Shown here: positions 1 through 7,649 of the stretch, piece by piece | Position numbering within the stretch: the stretch's first letter is position 1 | How the letters are laid out: every line of letters begins with the position of its first letter | Assembly (NCBI RefSeq): GCF_900100765.1 | Contig: NZ_FNFO01000002.1 | Coordinates: 806,001 to 870,000, forward strand | Origin: Catalinimonas alkaloidigena | GTDB taxonomy: Bacteria; Bacteroidota; Bacteroidia; Cytophagales; Flexibacteraceae | Direction: 5' to 3' | Length of the DNA stretch: 64,000 nucleotides | The notes under the pieces: model-generated | Databases searched by the model: none | What the model was told of the DNA's origin: nothing | What the model saw: the letters and a program-made list of their open reading frames with translations, nothing else | Translations under genes and position numbers: made by a program

Positions 1-1
1 G

Positions 2-874
2 GTAGGAATACGTCCTGCTTCGGTTGCTGCTGATGCGGATACTTTATACCCAGCCTCCTTATTTGATGAGTGTAGTGATAGCTTAAGAATTATAACTGTT
101 ACTGATAATGGAGGTTATGTAACGGGCACTAACGTGTATGGGGATCTTGAAAAACTCCAGAAGTATGGGACAGATATGCCCTACGAACTCTCTTCAATAC
201 TTGTCGTTGTAGGGTATAAGTCTGTAGCAGTAGCTACTACCGAGATTTCTGGAGTAGTCTATGGCGCTACAGAAGCAGGTGAGCCAGGTGCTTTGTTAGG
301 CACAAGTGAACCAGTTACAATAGAAGAGGCAGATACAACGGCTTTCTTTACTCCCTTTGTATTTTCGACGCCTGTGCAATTACCTGATTCATTTTTTGTA
401 GGAATCACTATCCCTGACGGTAGCGGAGGCGATACAATCATGGTGGTCTCTACGAAGCAAGGTTGCTATTCCGGTTTTCAAGCAGCTTGGGAAAAGCAGG
501 CTGATGGAAATTTCTATCCATTTAATGCTGGAGACGGCACCTGGCAACTGGACGTAGATATGCTGATATTTCCTGTTATATCCCCCATTGCTGCCTCAGC
601 CAAAAATCTGTCGGCGGTGTATCAGCCCAGCATCTATCCCAATCCGGGCAATGGCCGGGCGACGCTGAAGTATCAGCTGCCGAAGGCTTCAGAAGTCAGC
701 GTGACGTTGCGCGACGTAACGGGTCGTGAGGTACAGCGTTTGGCAGAAGGGCTGCAGGGCGCAGGCAACAAGCAGGTGGAATTGTCGCTGAGCAACCTGA
801 ACAGCGGACTGTATTTCTACTCGATCGAAACGCCGGAAGGCATAGCATCTGGCAAACTGAACGTCGTGCGCTAA
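2..874 (+). CDS. T9SS-exported protein, C-terminal part (5' end outside window)
   Basis: The frame is open from the first bases of the window, so this is the 3' part of a longer gene; a GTG at 134 is in frame but is not a convincing start. The last ~75 residues form a type A T9SS sorting domain: IYPNPGNG, then VTLRDVTGREV, then NSGLYFYSIE and a final SGKLNVVR. This domain targets the protein through the outer membrane, with cleavage and usually surface attachment. The passenger has no motif I recognise; it looks beta-rich and may be an adhesin-like or binding domain. The passenger DNA (to about 600) is clearly more AT-rich than the sorting-domain DNA after it, which suggests the two parts have different histories. 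A hairpin terminator follows. Confidence 0.85.
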   Translation, partial: VGIRPASVAADADTLYPASLFDECSDSLRIITVTDNGGYVTGTNVYGDLEKLQKYGTDMPYELSSILVVVGYKSVAVATTEISGVVYGATEAGEPGALLGTSEPVTIEEADTTAFFTPFVFSTPVQLPDSFFVGITIPDGSGGDTIMVVSTKQGCYSGFQAAWEKQADGNFYPFNAGDGTWQLDVDMLIFPVISPIAASAKNLSAVYQPSIYPNPGNGRATLKYQLPKASEVSVTLRDVTGREVQRLAEGLQGAGNKQVELSLSNLNSGLYFYSIETPEGIASGKLNVVR

Positions 875-894
875 CACGAACACACCAGCGCATT

Positions 895-932
895 AAAAGC
901 TCTCTCGGCACACGTCGGGGGAGCTTTTTTTA
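895..932. terminator. Hairpin terminator between convergent genes
   Basis: AAAAGCTC at 895-902 pairs with GAGCTTTT at 921-928, followed by a T run. It ends the T9SS gene, and its tail overlaps the stop codon of the convergent nuclease gene. Confidence 0.75.
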
Positions 933-2351
933 TAACTGGAAACTCTGCCCTTTGGCGGGGATTTCGACGTTGTCGTAACCGAGTTGCTGGAGCTCCGACC
1001 GGAAGTTTTCCATCGCATCGGGGTATTCGCCGTGGCTCAGAAATACCTTTTTGAGGCGGTCTGGCTTCTGGTGTTTGACGAAGTCGAGGAGGTCGTCCAG
1101 GTCGCCGTGGCCGCTGAACACGTCCGTCGTCTCAATGTGGGCCTGTACCGTAAGTTCCTGTTTCCCCATCTTGATTTGTTTGTCGCCCCGCACCAGTTGG
1201 TGCCCGATGGTGCCTTCCGCAGCGTAGCCGATCATCAGGATCGTGCAGTAAGGATTGCCCAGGTTGACCTGAATGTGCTGCTCGACACGCCCACCGCTAA
1301 CCATCCCCGACGAAGAAATGATGATGCTGGGTTCCAGGTAGTTGGAGATGGCACGGCTGCGTTTGAGGTCTTCCACGTAATGCAGGTTCGAGAAGTCGAA
1401 CAGCTCTTCGTAGTCCTCGTGAAACTCCTGCGCTTCCTGGTTGAGTTGCCGGGTGAAGCGCTCGTAGACGCGCGTACTGCGCAGCGCCAGCGGACTATCG
1501 GCAAAGACCGGGATCGACGGAAAGCCGCGCTGGGCGTTGAGCTGGTTGAGGGTGTAGAGCAGGGCCTGCGTACGGCCAATGCTGAATGCCGGAATGATCA
1601 GTCGCCCCGGCATGTCGACGCAGGTGCGTTTGATCACGTCGGCCATGATGGTTTCGGGCGATTGCGTCGCCTGATGGCGTCGGTTGCCGTAGGTCGACTC
1701 GCACACCAGATAATCTACTTCCGGGAGCGGCTCAGGGTCGACCAGCAGCGGATAATTCTTCCGGCCCAGGTCGCCCGAGAACGCCAGCGTTTTGGTCTCG
1801 CCATTTTCCGTGATTTCCAGCAGAATGTGGGCGGCGCCCAGCAGGTGACCCGCCGGAATAAACGTCACCGCCAGTTGAGGACTCACCCGGAATCGTTGGT
1901 GAAACGCCAGCGTGACGAAGCGCTCCATCGTTTCCTTCACGTGCGACTCCAGGTACATCCCGGTTGTATCGATCTTCGGCTTGTTGTGTTTGCGGCGCTT
2001 TCCGCCGTGAATCTTGTTCAGGCGGCGGCGGTTCAGCGCGGCGGCGTCGTGCAACAGCAGCTCGGACAGCGCCATGGTCGGCGCGGTGCAGAGGATCTGC
2101 CCTTCGTAGCCGTCGCGCACCAGGTTGGGAAGGTTGCCGGAATGGTCGATGTGGGCGTGCGTCAGCAGCACCAGGTTGACCATCGAAGGCTCAAACGGAA
2201 AGACCGAGCGGTAGGGCAGCATGGTCGAGGGAACTTCCTCGCGTTCCATGTCGGCTCCACAATCGATCAGAATACGGTAATCACTGGCTAGTTCCAGCAG
2301 ATACATGCTGCCGGTGACTTGACGGGCGGCGCCCCAGAACGTTAATTTCAT
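930..2351 (-). CDS. MBL-fold beta-CASP RNase/exonuclease-like protein
   Basis: A 473-residue metallo-beta-lactamase-fold hydrolase of the RNA-processing beta-CASP branch (CPSF-73/YSH1-like). Residues 64-70 read THAHIDH, the HxHxDH zinc motif. GHLLGAAH and FSGDLGRKNY supply further metal-site segments, SPLALRSTRVYERF lies in the beta-CASP region, and GMVSGGRVEQH, FSGHGD and FLSHGE form the C-terminal motifs. The start at 2351 puts MKLTFWGAARQVTGS at the N-terminus, as is normal for the family. It probably acts as a cytoplasmic RNA endo/exonuclease; the substrate cannot be read from sequence. It is transcribed divergently from the Crp/Fnr gene. Confidence 0.9.
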   Translation of the reverse strand: MKLTFWGAARQVTGSMYLLELASDYRILIDCGADMEREEVPSTMLPYRSVFPFEPSMVNLVLLTHAHIDHSGNLPNLVRDGYEGQILCTAPTMALSELLLHDAAALNRRRLNKIHGGKRRKHNKPKIDTTGMYLESHVKETMERFVTLAFHQRFRVSPQLAVTFIPAGHLLGAAHILLEITENGETKTLAFSGDLGRKNYPLLVDPEPLPEVDYLVCESTYGNRRHQATQSPETIMADVIKRTCVDMPGRLIIPAFSIGRTQALLYTLNQLNAQRGFPSIPVFADSPLALRSTRVYERFTRQLNQEAQEFHEDYEELFDFSNLHYVEDLKRSRAISNYLEPSIIISSSGMVSGGRVEQHIQVNLGNPYCTILMIGYAAEGTIGHQLVRGDKQIKMGKQELTVQAHIETTDVFSGHGDLDDLLDFVKHQKPDRLKKVFLSHGEYPDAMENFRSELQQLGYDNVEIPAKGQSFQL

Positions 2352-2555
2352 GCAATTTATCGATCAGGGGTCGATTGTCTCTAAACCGCGTCCGCGTCTC
2401 GCCCCGGCAAAAAATCCACTCGCATTTTGCGAATCCGCAAATATACGGTACAGGCGATACAATACAATTATACTTTTCCGAGGGAAGAGGCGCCGTTTTC
2501 TCTGCTCAGAACTGAAATATGTGGATTTAAAATATGACGATTCTGATTTTATGAA

Positions 2556-2589
2556 TTTGTCAGACAGCAGCGCGCAACGCGTACCTTTC
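2556..2589 (+). promoter_or_regulatory. Bacteroidota-type promoter of the Crp/Fnr gene
   Basis: TTTG at 2556-2559 and TACCTTTC at 2582-2589 are 22 bp apart, close to the TTTG / TAnnTTTG pattern of Bacteroidota primary-sigma promoters. The gene starts 22 bp further on. The rest of the 2352-2611 gap is AT-rich and shows no gene. Confidence 0.5.
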
Positions 2590-2611
2590 CCGAAACTGCG
2601 TAGCTTTAACC

Positions 2612-3208
2612 ATGCAATCTGAATGGCAGCGTTTGCGTGCGGTCGTGGAGCAGCTCCTGCCGCTGAACGAAACGGAGTGGGAAGCTTTCCGTGCCGGATG
2701 GCAGTATGTTGAATTTGAGCGGGGGCAGTTGCTGACCCGGCCGGGCGACGTGGAGCGGCACCTCTATTTTGTGTTGGAAGGTGTGCAGCGGGGCTATCAC
2801 CTGCGAGAAACGCCCCTCGGCCACCCTCAGGAAGTGACGGTAGCGTTTACCTACCCGCCGAATTTCTCGGGCATTCCGGAGTCGTTCCTCACGCAGCAGC
2901 CGGCCCGCTATTACCTCGAAACGCTGACGCCCAGTCGAATGCTGCGCCTGTCGCACGATGCGCTGTATGCGCTGTTCGATCCGTATCCCCGCATCGAACG
3001 TTTGTTTCGGCTGGCTACGGAATCGGTACTGGTAGGGCTGGCCGCCCGGCAGGTCGAGTTGCTGTCCTTCACGGCCGAAGAGCGTTTCCGCGCCCTCCTG
3101 ACGCGAAGTCCGCACGTGTTGCAACTGATTCCGCAGAAATACCTCGCTTCGTACCTGGGCATGACCCCCGAAACGTTCAACCGCCTGTTGGGTTCCGTGC
3201 GCCTCTAA
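2612..3208 (+). CDS. Crp/Fnr family transcriptional regulator
   Basis: 198 residues: an N-terminal cyclic-nucleotide-binding-like beta-roll (about 15-115; FERGQLLTRPGD, FVLEGVQRGYH), a dimerisation helix (LYALFDPYPRIERLFRLATE) and a short C-terminal helix-turn-helix (QKYLASYLGMTPETFNRLL). The N-terminus has no cysteines, so it is not an Fe-S FNR proper. The C-terminus is short, as in many Bacteroidota members. A perfect TTGAT-N4-ATCAA box lies just downstream, in front of the alpha/beta hydrolase gene, making that gene a plausible target. Effector unknown. Confidence 0.88.
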   Translation: MQSEWQRLRAVVEQLLPLNETEWEAFRAGWQYVEFERGQLLTRPGDVERHLYFVLEGVQRGYHLRETPLGHPQEVTVAFTYPPNFSGIPESFLTQQPARYYLETLTPSRMLRLSHDALYALFDPYPRIERLFRLATESVLVGLAARQVELLSFTAEERFRALLTRSPHVLQLIPQKYLASYLGMTPETFNRLLGSVRL

Positions 3209-3214
3209 CGTGGC

Positions 3215-3228
3215 TTGATCCAGATCAA
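3215..3228 (+). promoter_or_regulatory. FNR/CRP-type box, TTGAT-N4-ATCAA
   Basis: A perfect inverted repeat TTGAT CCAG ATCAA, identical to the classical FNR half-site layout. Its centre (3221.5) lies about 42 bp before the transcription start predicted from the -7-like box at 3251, which is the class II activator position. Confidence 0.55.
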
Positions 3229-3250
3229 GATTTTTGGCGTCGTCGCCCGC

Positions 3251-3258
3251 TACCTTCG
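3251..3258 (+). promoter_or_regulatory. -7-like box before the alpha/beta hydrolase gene
   Basis: TACCTTCG matches TAnnTTTG at all but one fixed position, 24 bp before the ATG. No good -33 TTTG is present at normal spacing, which fits an activator-dependent promoter. Confidence 0.4.
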
Positions 3259-3281
3259 TTTCGCACTGATTTTCGAAACGC

Positions 3282-4187
3282 ATGGACCCTACGCTTGCTG
3301 CCCCCGCCGTTCGCCCGCCTGCGCCCTGGCTGGATCGCACCGAATACCCTTTTGCCGCACACTACCTAACGGTGGAGGACGCGCAACTCCACTACGTCGA
3401 CGAAGGGGAGGGGCCTCCGTTGTTGTTCGTCCATGGGACACCGACCTGGTCGTTTTTGTTTCGACATCAGATCAAAGCGTTGGCTGCGCATTACCGTTGC
3501 CTTGCACCCGACCACATCGGGTTCGGTTTATCGGATAAACCGGCGGCCTACCCCTACACGGTACAGCAACACGCGCAAAATCTGGTCGCACTGGTCGACG
3601 CCTTACAACTGCATTACATCACGCTCGTTGTGCACGATTTCGGCGGACCCATCGGGTTGTACCTCGCCACGCAACGTCCGGCCGCCATCGCGCGGCTGGT
3701 GATCTGCAACACGTGGGCGTGGTCGTCGGCCGACGATCCGGCGTTTATCAAGTTCAGCAAAGTGCTGCGCTCGCCCTTGTTGCCGCTGCTCTACAAAGGG
3801 TTGAATTTTTCGCCGCGCGTGCTGATTCCCCGGGCCTTTGCCGACCGGCGCAAGCTCACCAAGGCCATCCACCGGCACTATTACAAACCCTACCGCCGTC
3901 CGCGCGAACGCGGCGGCAGTCTGGGTTTTGCCCGCTCGCTTTTGGAGGCGCAAGAGTGGTTTCAGCAGCTATGGGAAGCCCGCGACGCGTTCTGTCACCG
4001 ACCCACGCTGTTGCTGTGGGGGATGGAAGATCGGTTTCTGTCGCCGCGCTACCTGGAACGTTTTCTGGCGCATTTCCCGCAGGCCAAAGCCCTTCGCCTG
4101 GAGGGGACAGGGCATTTCGTGCCGGAAGAAGCGGCTTCAGAAGTCACCCACGCCATAAAAGCATTTCTGGCAGAGCCTCTGCCGTAA
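3282..4187 (+). CDS. Alpha/beta hydrolase, haloalkane-dehalogenase-like
   Basis: 301-residue alpha/beta-hydrolase. HGTPTWS (51-57) is the oxyanion-hole segment, and HDFGG places an Asp nucleophile at 119 rather than Ser. D250 (WGMEDRF) and H278 (GTGHFVPEE) look like the rest of the triad. An Asp nucleophile and this layout are typical of haloalkane dehalogenases and epoxide hydrolases. The Trp that follows the nucleophile in dehalogenases is Phe120 here, and the usual HGNP Asn is Thr53, so the two halide-holding residues appear changed. A dehalogenase name would be unsafe; an epoxide hydrolase or other hydrolase is possible. It lies downstream of a Crp/Fnr regulator with an FNR-type box between them. 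Confidence 0.82.
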   Translation: MDPTLAAPAVRPPAPWLDRTEYPFAAHYLTVEDAQLHYVDEGEGPPLLFVHGTPTWSFLFRHQIKALAAHYRCLAPDHIGFGLSDKPAAYPYTVQQHAQNLVALVDALQLHYITLVVHDFGGPIGLYLATQRPAAIARLVICNTWAWSSADDPAFIKFSKVLRSPLLPLLYKGLNFSPRVLIPRAFADRRKLTKAIHRHYYKPYRRPRERGGSLGFARSLLEAQEWFQQLWEARDAFCHRPTLLLWGMEDRFLSPRYLERFLAHFPQAKALRLEGTGHFVPEEAASEVTHAIKAFLAEPLP

Positions 4188-4213
4188 CCGCGTTCCGTTC
4201 CCGGCAGAATGGG

Positions 4214-4221
4214 CATCTTTG
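4214..4221 (+). promoter_or_regulatory. Possible -7 box that decides the helicase start
   Basis: CATCTTTG resembles TAnnTTTG and sits 5 bp before the ATG at 4227. If real, translation must begin at 4227 or later, not at the upstream in-frame ATG at 4209, and the transcript would be nearly leaderless. Confidence 0.3.
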
Positions 4222-4226
4222 CGCCC

Positions 4227-6143
4227 ATGGCGGAAGAAGCATTACAGCATTTATTGCAACTGTTGCAGATCGAGCGCGACGAAGACCGGCGACAGTACGA
4301 AGAACAGATGATCCATACCTCCCTGGCGGAGCGGCGTCGGTTAGGCCTGACGTGGTATCCTGTACGCATTGCGGGAACGGGCTACGGCGTGGGCGAGCGG
4401 TTTTACGTGGAGCTGGAACGCACGCAGGACCAGGACCAGTCGCATCAGTTGCAGCCGGGCCGGAACGTCGAGTTTTTCAGCCGCCACCGCGAGCGGGAAG
4501 ACGCCGTCAGCAGTGTGATTCAGTATGCGGGACAGAACCGCGTCAAGCTTTTTCTGCCGGGCGACGAATTGCCCGAGTGGGCAAACGAAGGCAAGCTGGG
4601 ACTGACGCTGCTGTTCGACGACACCACGTACCAGGAGATGCGCGAGGCCGTGCAGGAGGTGCGTCGCGCCAAAAATAGCCGCCTCGCCGAGTTGCGCGAT
4701 GTGCTCTACGGGGTGCGGCAGGCGCAGTTCGACAAGCTGCCCGTTGTAGATGCACCGCACCTGAACGAATCGCAGCGGCAGGCCGTAGCGCAGGCGTTGG
4801 CGGCCCGCGATGTCGCCATCATCCATGGCCCTCCCGGCACGGGCAAAACCACCACGCTGGTAGAACTGATCCGGCAGACCCTCGACACCGAAACGCAAGT
4901 GCTGGTCTGTGCGCCCAGCAACACGGCCGTCGATCTCCTAACCGAACGGCTGGCCGCGCTGGGACTGCGGGTTCTGCGGGTGGGCAATCCGGCGCGCGTC
5001 AGCGAAGACCAGTTGCAACACACGGTCGATGCCCAGCTGACCACGCACGCCGACTATGCACAAGTGAAGAAACTCCGTCGGCAGTCGGACGAATACCACC
5101 GGCTGGCCCGGCAATACAAACGCAACTTTGGCCATTCGGAGCGGGAGCAGCGCCGCCGCCTGCTGGCCGAAGCCCGGCAATTGTCGCGCGAAGCCGCCCG
5201 GGTCGAAGATTATCTACTGGACAAGATTCTGAGCAGTGCGCAGGTCATCACCGCCACGCCCGTCGGCTCGCAGCAGCGCATGCTGGAAGAACGCTTTTTC
5301 TCCGTCTGCTTCATCGACGAAGCGGCACAGGCGTTGGAACCGGCCTGTTGGCTGCCGATCCGGAAGGCGAAGAAGGTGGTGATGGCGGGCGATCCTTTCC
5401 AACTCCCCCCGACGGTCAAATCGCCGGAAGCCGAGCGGCAGGGCCTCGGACGGACTTTGATCGAAAAAGCGATGGAACAGGTGCGGGTGCCGGAAGGCGT
5501 CGTGCCGCGTGTGGACGTGATGCTGCAAGTGCAGTACCGGATGCACGAAACCATCATGGGCTTTTCGAACGGGGAGTTTTACGGAGGCGCGTTGCAGGCG
5601 GCCGAATCGGTCCGGCTGGCCCAACTGGGCGACGAAGGGCCCGTGCTGGAGTTTGTCGATACGGCGGGCAGCGGCTTCGAAGAAGAACCCGAACCCGAGG
5701 GCAGCAGCCTCCGCAATCCGGAAGAGGCCGCATTGTTGCTGCGCCACCTCCGGCAGTTGCTCGACAGTTTGCCGGACGAAACGCGCGCCGCGTTGCGCAT
5801 TGGCATCATTTCGCCCTACAAAGCGCAGGTGACTTTGCTTCGCGAACGGCTGGCGGCCGATCCGATCGCGCGGATTGCGGCCCTTTCCGTCAACACGGTC
5901 GACGGTTTTCAGGGGCAGGAGCGCGACATCATTTGCGTGAGTCTGGTGCGCAGCAACGAGCGCGGCGAAGTGGGCTTTCTGGCCGATACGCGCCGCATGA
6001 ACGTAGCCCTGACCCGCGCCAAGCGTAAACTGGTGGTGATCGGCGACAGTGCCACGCTTTCGACGCATCCGTTCTACCAGCGCTTTCTCGATTACGTGGA
6101 GCAGCACCAGGCCTACCGCAGTGCGTGGGAATGGATGGCGTAG
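4227..6143 (+). CDS. SF1B (Upf1/IGHMBP2-like) DNA/RNA helicase
   Basis: About 638 residues. An N-terminal beta-barrel/stalk region is followed by two RecA-like domains with the full SF1 motif set: GPPGTGKTT (motif I, about 201-209), CAPSNTAVD (Ia), FIDEAAQALEP (II), GDPFQLPPT (III), QYRMHETIM (IV), TVDGFQGQERD (V) and RMNVALTRAKR (VI). This pattern is the Upf1-like branch, 5'-to-3' helicases acting on RNA or DNA. It is typical of the single-copy Bacteroidota protein annotated as an AAA domain/IGHMBP2 family helicase. An ATG at 4209 would add six residues, but 4227 fits the promoter-like box better. Confidence 0.9.
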   Translation: MAEEALQHLLQLLQIERDEDRRQYEEQMIHTSLAERRRLGLTWYPVRIAGTGYGVGERFYVELERTQDQDQSHQLQPGRNVEFFSRHREREDAVSSVIQYAGQNRVKLFLPGDELPEWANEGKLGLTLLFDDTTYQEMREAVQEVRRAKNSRLAELRDVLYGVRQAQFDKLPVVDAPHLNESQRQAVAQALAARDVAIIHGPPGTGKTTTLVELIRQTLDTETQVLVCAPSNTAVDLLTERLAALGLRVLRVGNPARVSEDQLQHTVDAQLTTHADYAQVKKLRRQSDEYHRLARQYKRNFGHSEREQRRRLLAEARQLSREAARVEDYLLDKILSSAQVITATPVGSQQRMLEERFFSVCFIDEAAQALEPACWLPIRKAKKVVMAGDPFQLPPTVKSPEAERQGLGRTLIEKAMEQVRVPEGVVPRVDVMLQVQYRMHETIMGFSNGEFYGGALQAAESVRLAQLGDEGPVLEFVDTAGSGFEEEPEPEGSSLRNPEEAALLLRHLRQLLDSLPDETRAALRIGIISPYKAQVTLLRERLAADPIARIAALSVNTVDGFQGQERDIICVSLVRSNERGEVGFLADTRRMNVALTRAKRKLVVIGDSATLSTHPFYQRFLDYVEQHQAYRSAWEWMA

Positions 6144-6231
6144 CCGGAAGCCTTTTGTGCAAAAAATAGGAACCGTTTGCACAGATTTTCTAACTTTTCG
6201 CCCTGAAACCGATTATTGATCTCAACCCATC

Positions 6232-7410
6232 ATGTCAAACCACCTCTCCCTTCTTGCCGCGACAGCCTTACTGGCCACTGCCGTGGGGTGCACGTCTCCC
6301 TCGAACGAAGACCAAACCGAAACGGTCGACTCCACCGAGACGACTACTACGGCGGAAGCCCGCATCTCGCAGGAGCCTTTCGGACAACTGCCGGAAGGCG
6401 ATTCCGTCACGCTTTACACCCTGACCAACCCGAGCGGGGTGAAGGTCGGCATCATCAACTACGGCGCCATCGTGACTTCCATTGTGGTGCCGGACCGAAA
6501 CGGCGAAATGGGTGACGTGGTGCTGGGCTTCGATAACCTGGAAGGGTACCTGATTCCGCCGCCTTACTTCGGCGCGGTGGTCGGGCGCTACGGCAACCGC
6601 ATCGCCAACGGGAAGTTTACGCTGAACGGACAGACCTACACACTGGCGAAAAACAACGGCCCGAACCACCTGCACGGCGGCAATAAAGGCTTCGACAAAG
6701 TAGTGTGGGACGCTGAGCCTTTCGAAGAGGGCGATGACGTAGGGGTGCGCCTGTCGTACACCAGTCCCGATGGGGAAGAAGGGTATCCTGGTACCTTGCA
6801 GGTGACGGTGACCTACACGCTGACGCCCGACAACGAACTGGAAATGCACTACGATGCGGAGACCGACAAGGCCACGCCCGTCAACCTCACGAACCACTCG
6901 TACTTCAATCTGTCTGCCGGAAAATCCAACGACATTCTGGGGCACGAATTGATGATCAATGCCGACCGCTACACCGTGGTCGACGCTACGCTGATCCCAA
7001 CTGGTGAGCAACGGCCGGTGGAGGGCACCCCGATGGATTTCACCGCGCCTCACGCCATCGGCGAGCGCATCGCGCAGGTGGAGGGCGGCTACGATCATAA
7101 CTACGTCTTGAACCGCACCAGCGGCGAGGGGTTGCAGAAAGCGGTTCGTGTGGTGGAGCCCACGAGCGGGCGTGTCATGGAAGTGACCACCACCCAGCCG
7201 GGCGTGCAGTTTTACTCCGGGAATTTTCTGGACGGCACCATCACAGGTCGGGGTAACGCCAGCTACATCAAACATGCCGGGTTCTGTCTGGAAACCCAGC
7301 ACTTCCCCGATTCGCCCAATCATCCCGACTTTCCGAGCACGGTCTTGAATCCGGGCGAGCGCTACGACGAAACCACGGTCTACAGATTTTCGGTACAGCA
7401 GGCGCAATAA
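6232..7410 (+). CDS. Aldose 1-epimerase (galactose mutarotase), lipoprotein
   Basis: 392 residues. The N-terminal signal ends in a lipobox with Cys20 (TAVGC), so the protein is an envelope lipoprotein rather than a cytoplasmic GalM. The mutarotase motifs are present: GRYGNRIANGKF, NHLHGG (first catalytic His), NHSYFNL (second His), and FCLETQHFPDSPNHP with the catalytic Glu. It interconverts the alpha and beta anomers of aldoses in the periplasm. A strong terminator, which also carries the attachment site of the downstream element, follows 32 bp after the stop. Confidence 0.93.
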   Translation: MSNHLSLLAATALLATAVGCTSPSNEDQTETVDSTETTTTAEARISQEPFGQLPEGDSVTLYTLTNPSGVKVGIINYGAIVTSIVVPDRNGEMGDVVLGFDNLEGYLIPPPYFGAVVGRYGNRIANGKFTLNGQTYTLAKNNGPNHLHGGNKGFDKVVWDAEPFEEGDDVGVRLSYTSPDGEEGYPGTLQVTVTYTLTPDNELEMHYDAETDKATPVNLTNHSYFNLSAGKSNDILGHELMINADRYTVVDATLIPTGEQRPVEGTPMDFTAPHAIGERIAQVEGGYDHNYVLNRTSGEGLQKAVRVVEPTSGRVMEVTTTQPGVQFYSGNFLDGTITGRGNASYIKHAGFCLETQHFPDSPNHPDFPSTVLNPGERYDETTVYRFSVQQAQ

Positions 7411-7441
7411 GCGTCTGTTCACGTCCGGCGCTCTACCAAAA

Positions 7442-7476
7442 AAAACGCCGTGGGTTGCTCAGGCCCACGGCGTTTT
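7442..7476. terminator. Bidirectional terminator split-copied by the element
   Basis: A 13-bp perfect stem: AAAACGCCGTGGG at 7442-7454 pairs with CCCACGGCGTTTT at 7464-7476 around a 9-nt loop, with A-rich and T-rich flanks. In the uninterrupted chromosome it would have served both the epimerase gene and the convergent subtilase gene now at 24.3 kb. Confidence 0.88.
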
Positions 7477-7480
7477 GCTT
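7450..7480 (+). repeat. attL: 31-bp direct repeat, left element boundary
   Basis: The 31 bp starting GTGGGTTGCTC and ending GTTTTGCTT recur exactly at 24284-24314. The repeat covers the loop and right arm of the terminator hairpin. Sequence outside the pair is GC-rich host DNA and sequence between is AT-rich, so these are the attachment-site copies. Confidence 0.9.
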
Positions 7481-7576
7481 TTGTTGCACTGAATATCCTT
7501 TTTTTGCTTTAAATGGGCGTTTTTGGCTTGTGTAGGGTACATGTGAAAGCATGATATTGCATAAAAAAGCAATGTT

Positions 7577-7617
7577 TGTTGTACCAAATGTTGTACCTGG
7601 TCTGATATTGTTGTACC
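7577..7617 (+). promoter_or_regulatory. Left arm-type sites, three TGTTGTACC repeats
   Basis: TGTTGTACC occurs at 7577, 7589 and 7609, and twice more at the right end (24208, 24219). Short direct repeats near both ends of an integrase-driven element are typical of arm-type recombinase binding sites. The last copy ends 32 bp before the integrase ATG, so the site may also control integrase expression. Confidence 0.55.
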
Positions 7618-7649
7618 TTATAGGATAGCAACAACCCTTTTTTACCCCT

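Noticed and set aside
7450-7480. attL within a tRNA gene
   Set aside because: The repeat folds as a terminator hairpin; no cloverleaf or TPsiC-like sequence surrounds it, and no tRNA was recognised anywhere in the window.
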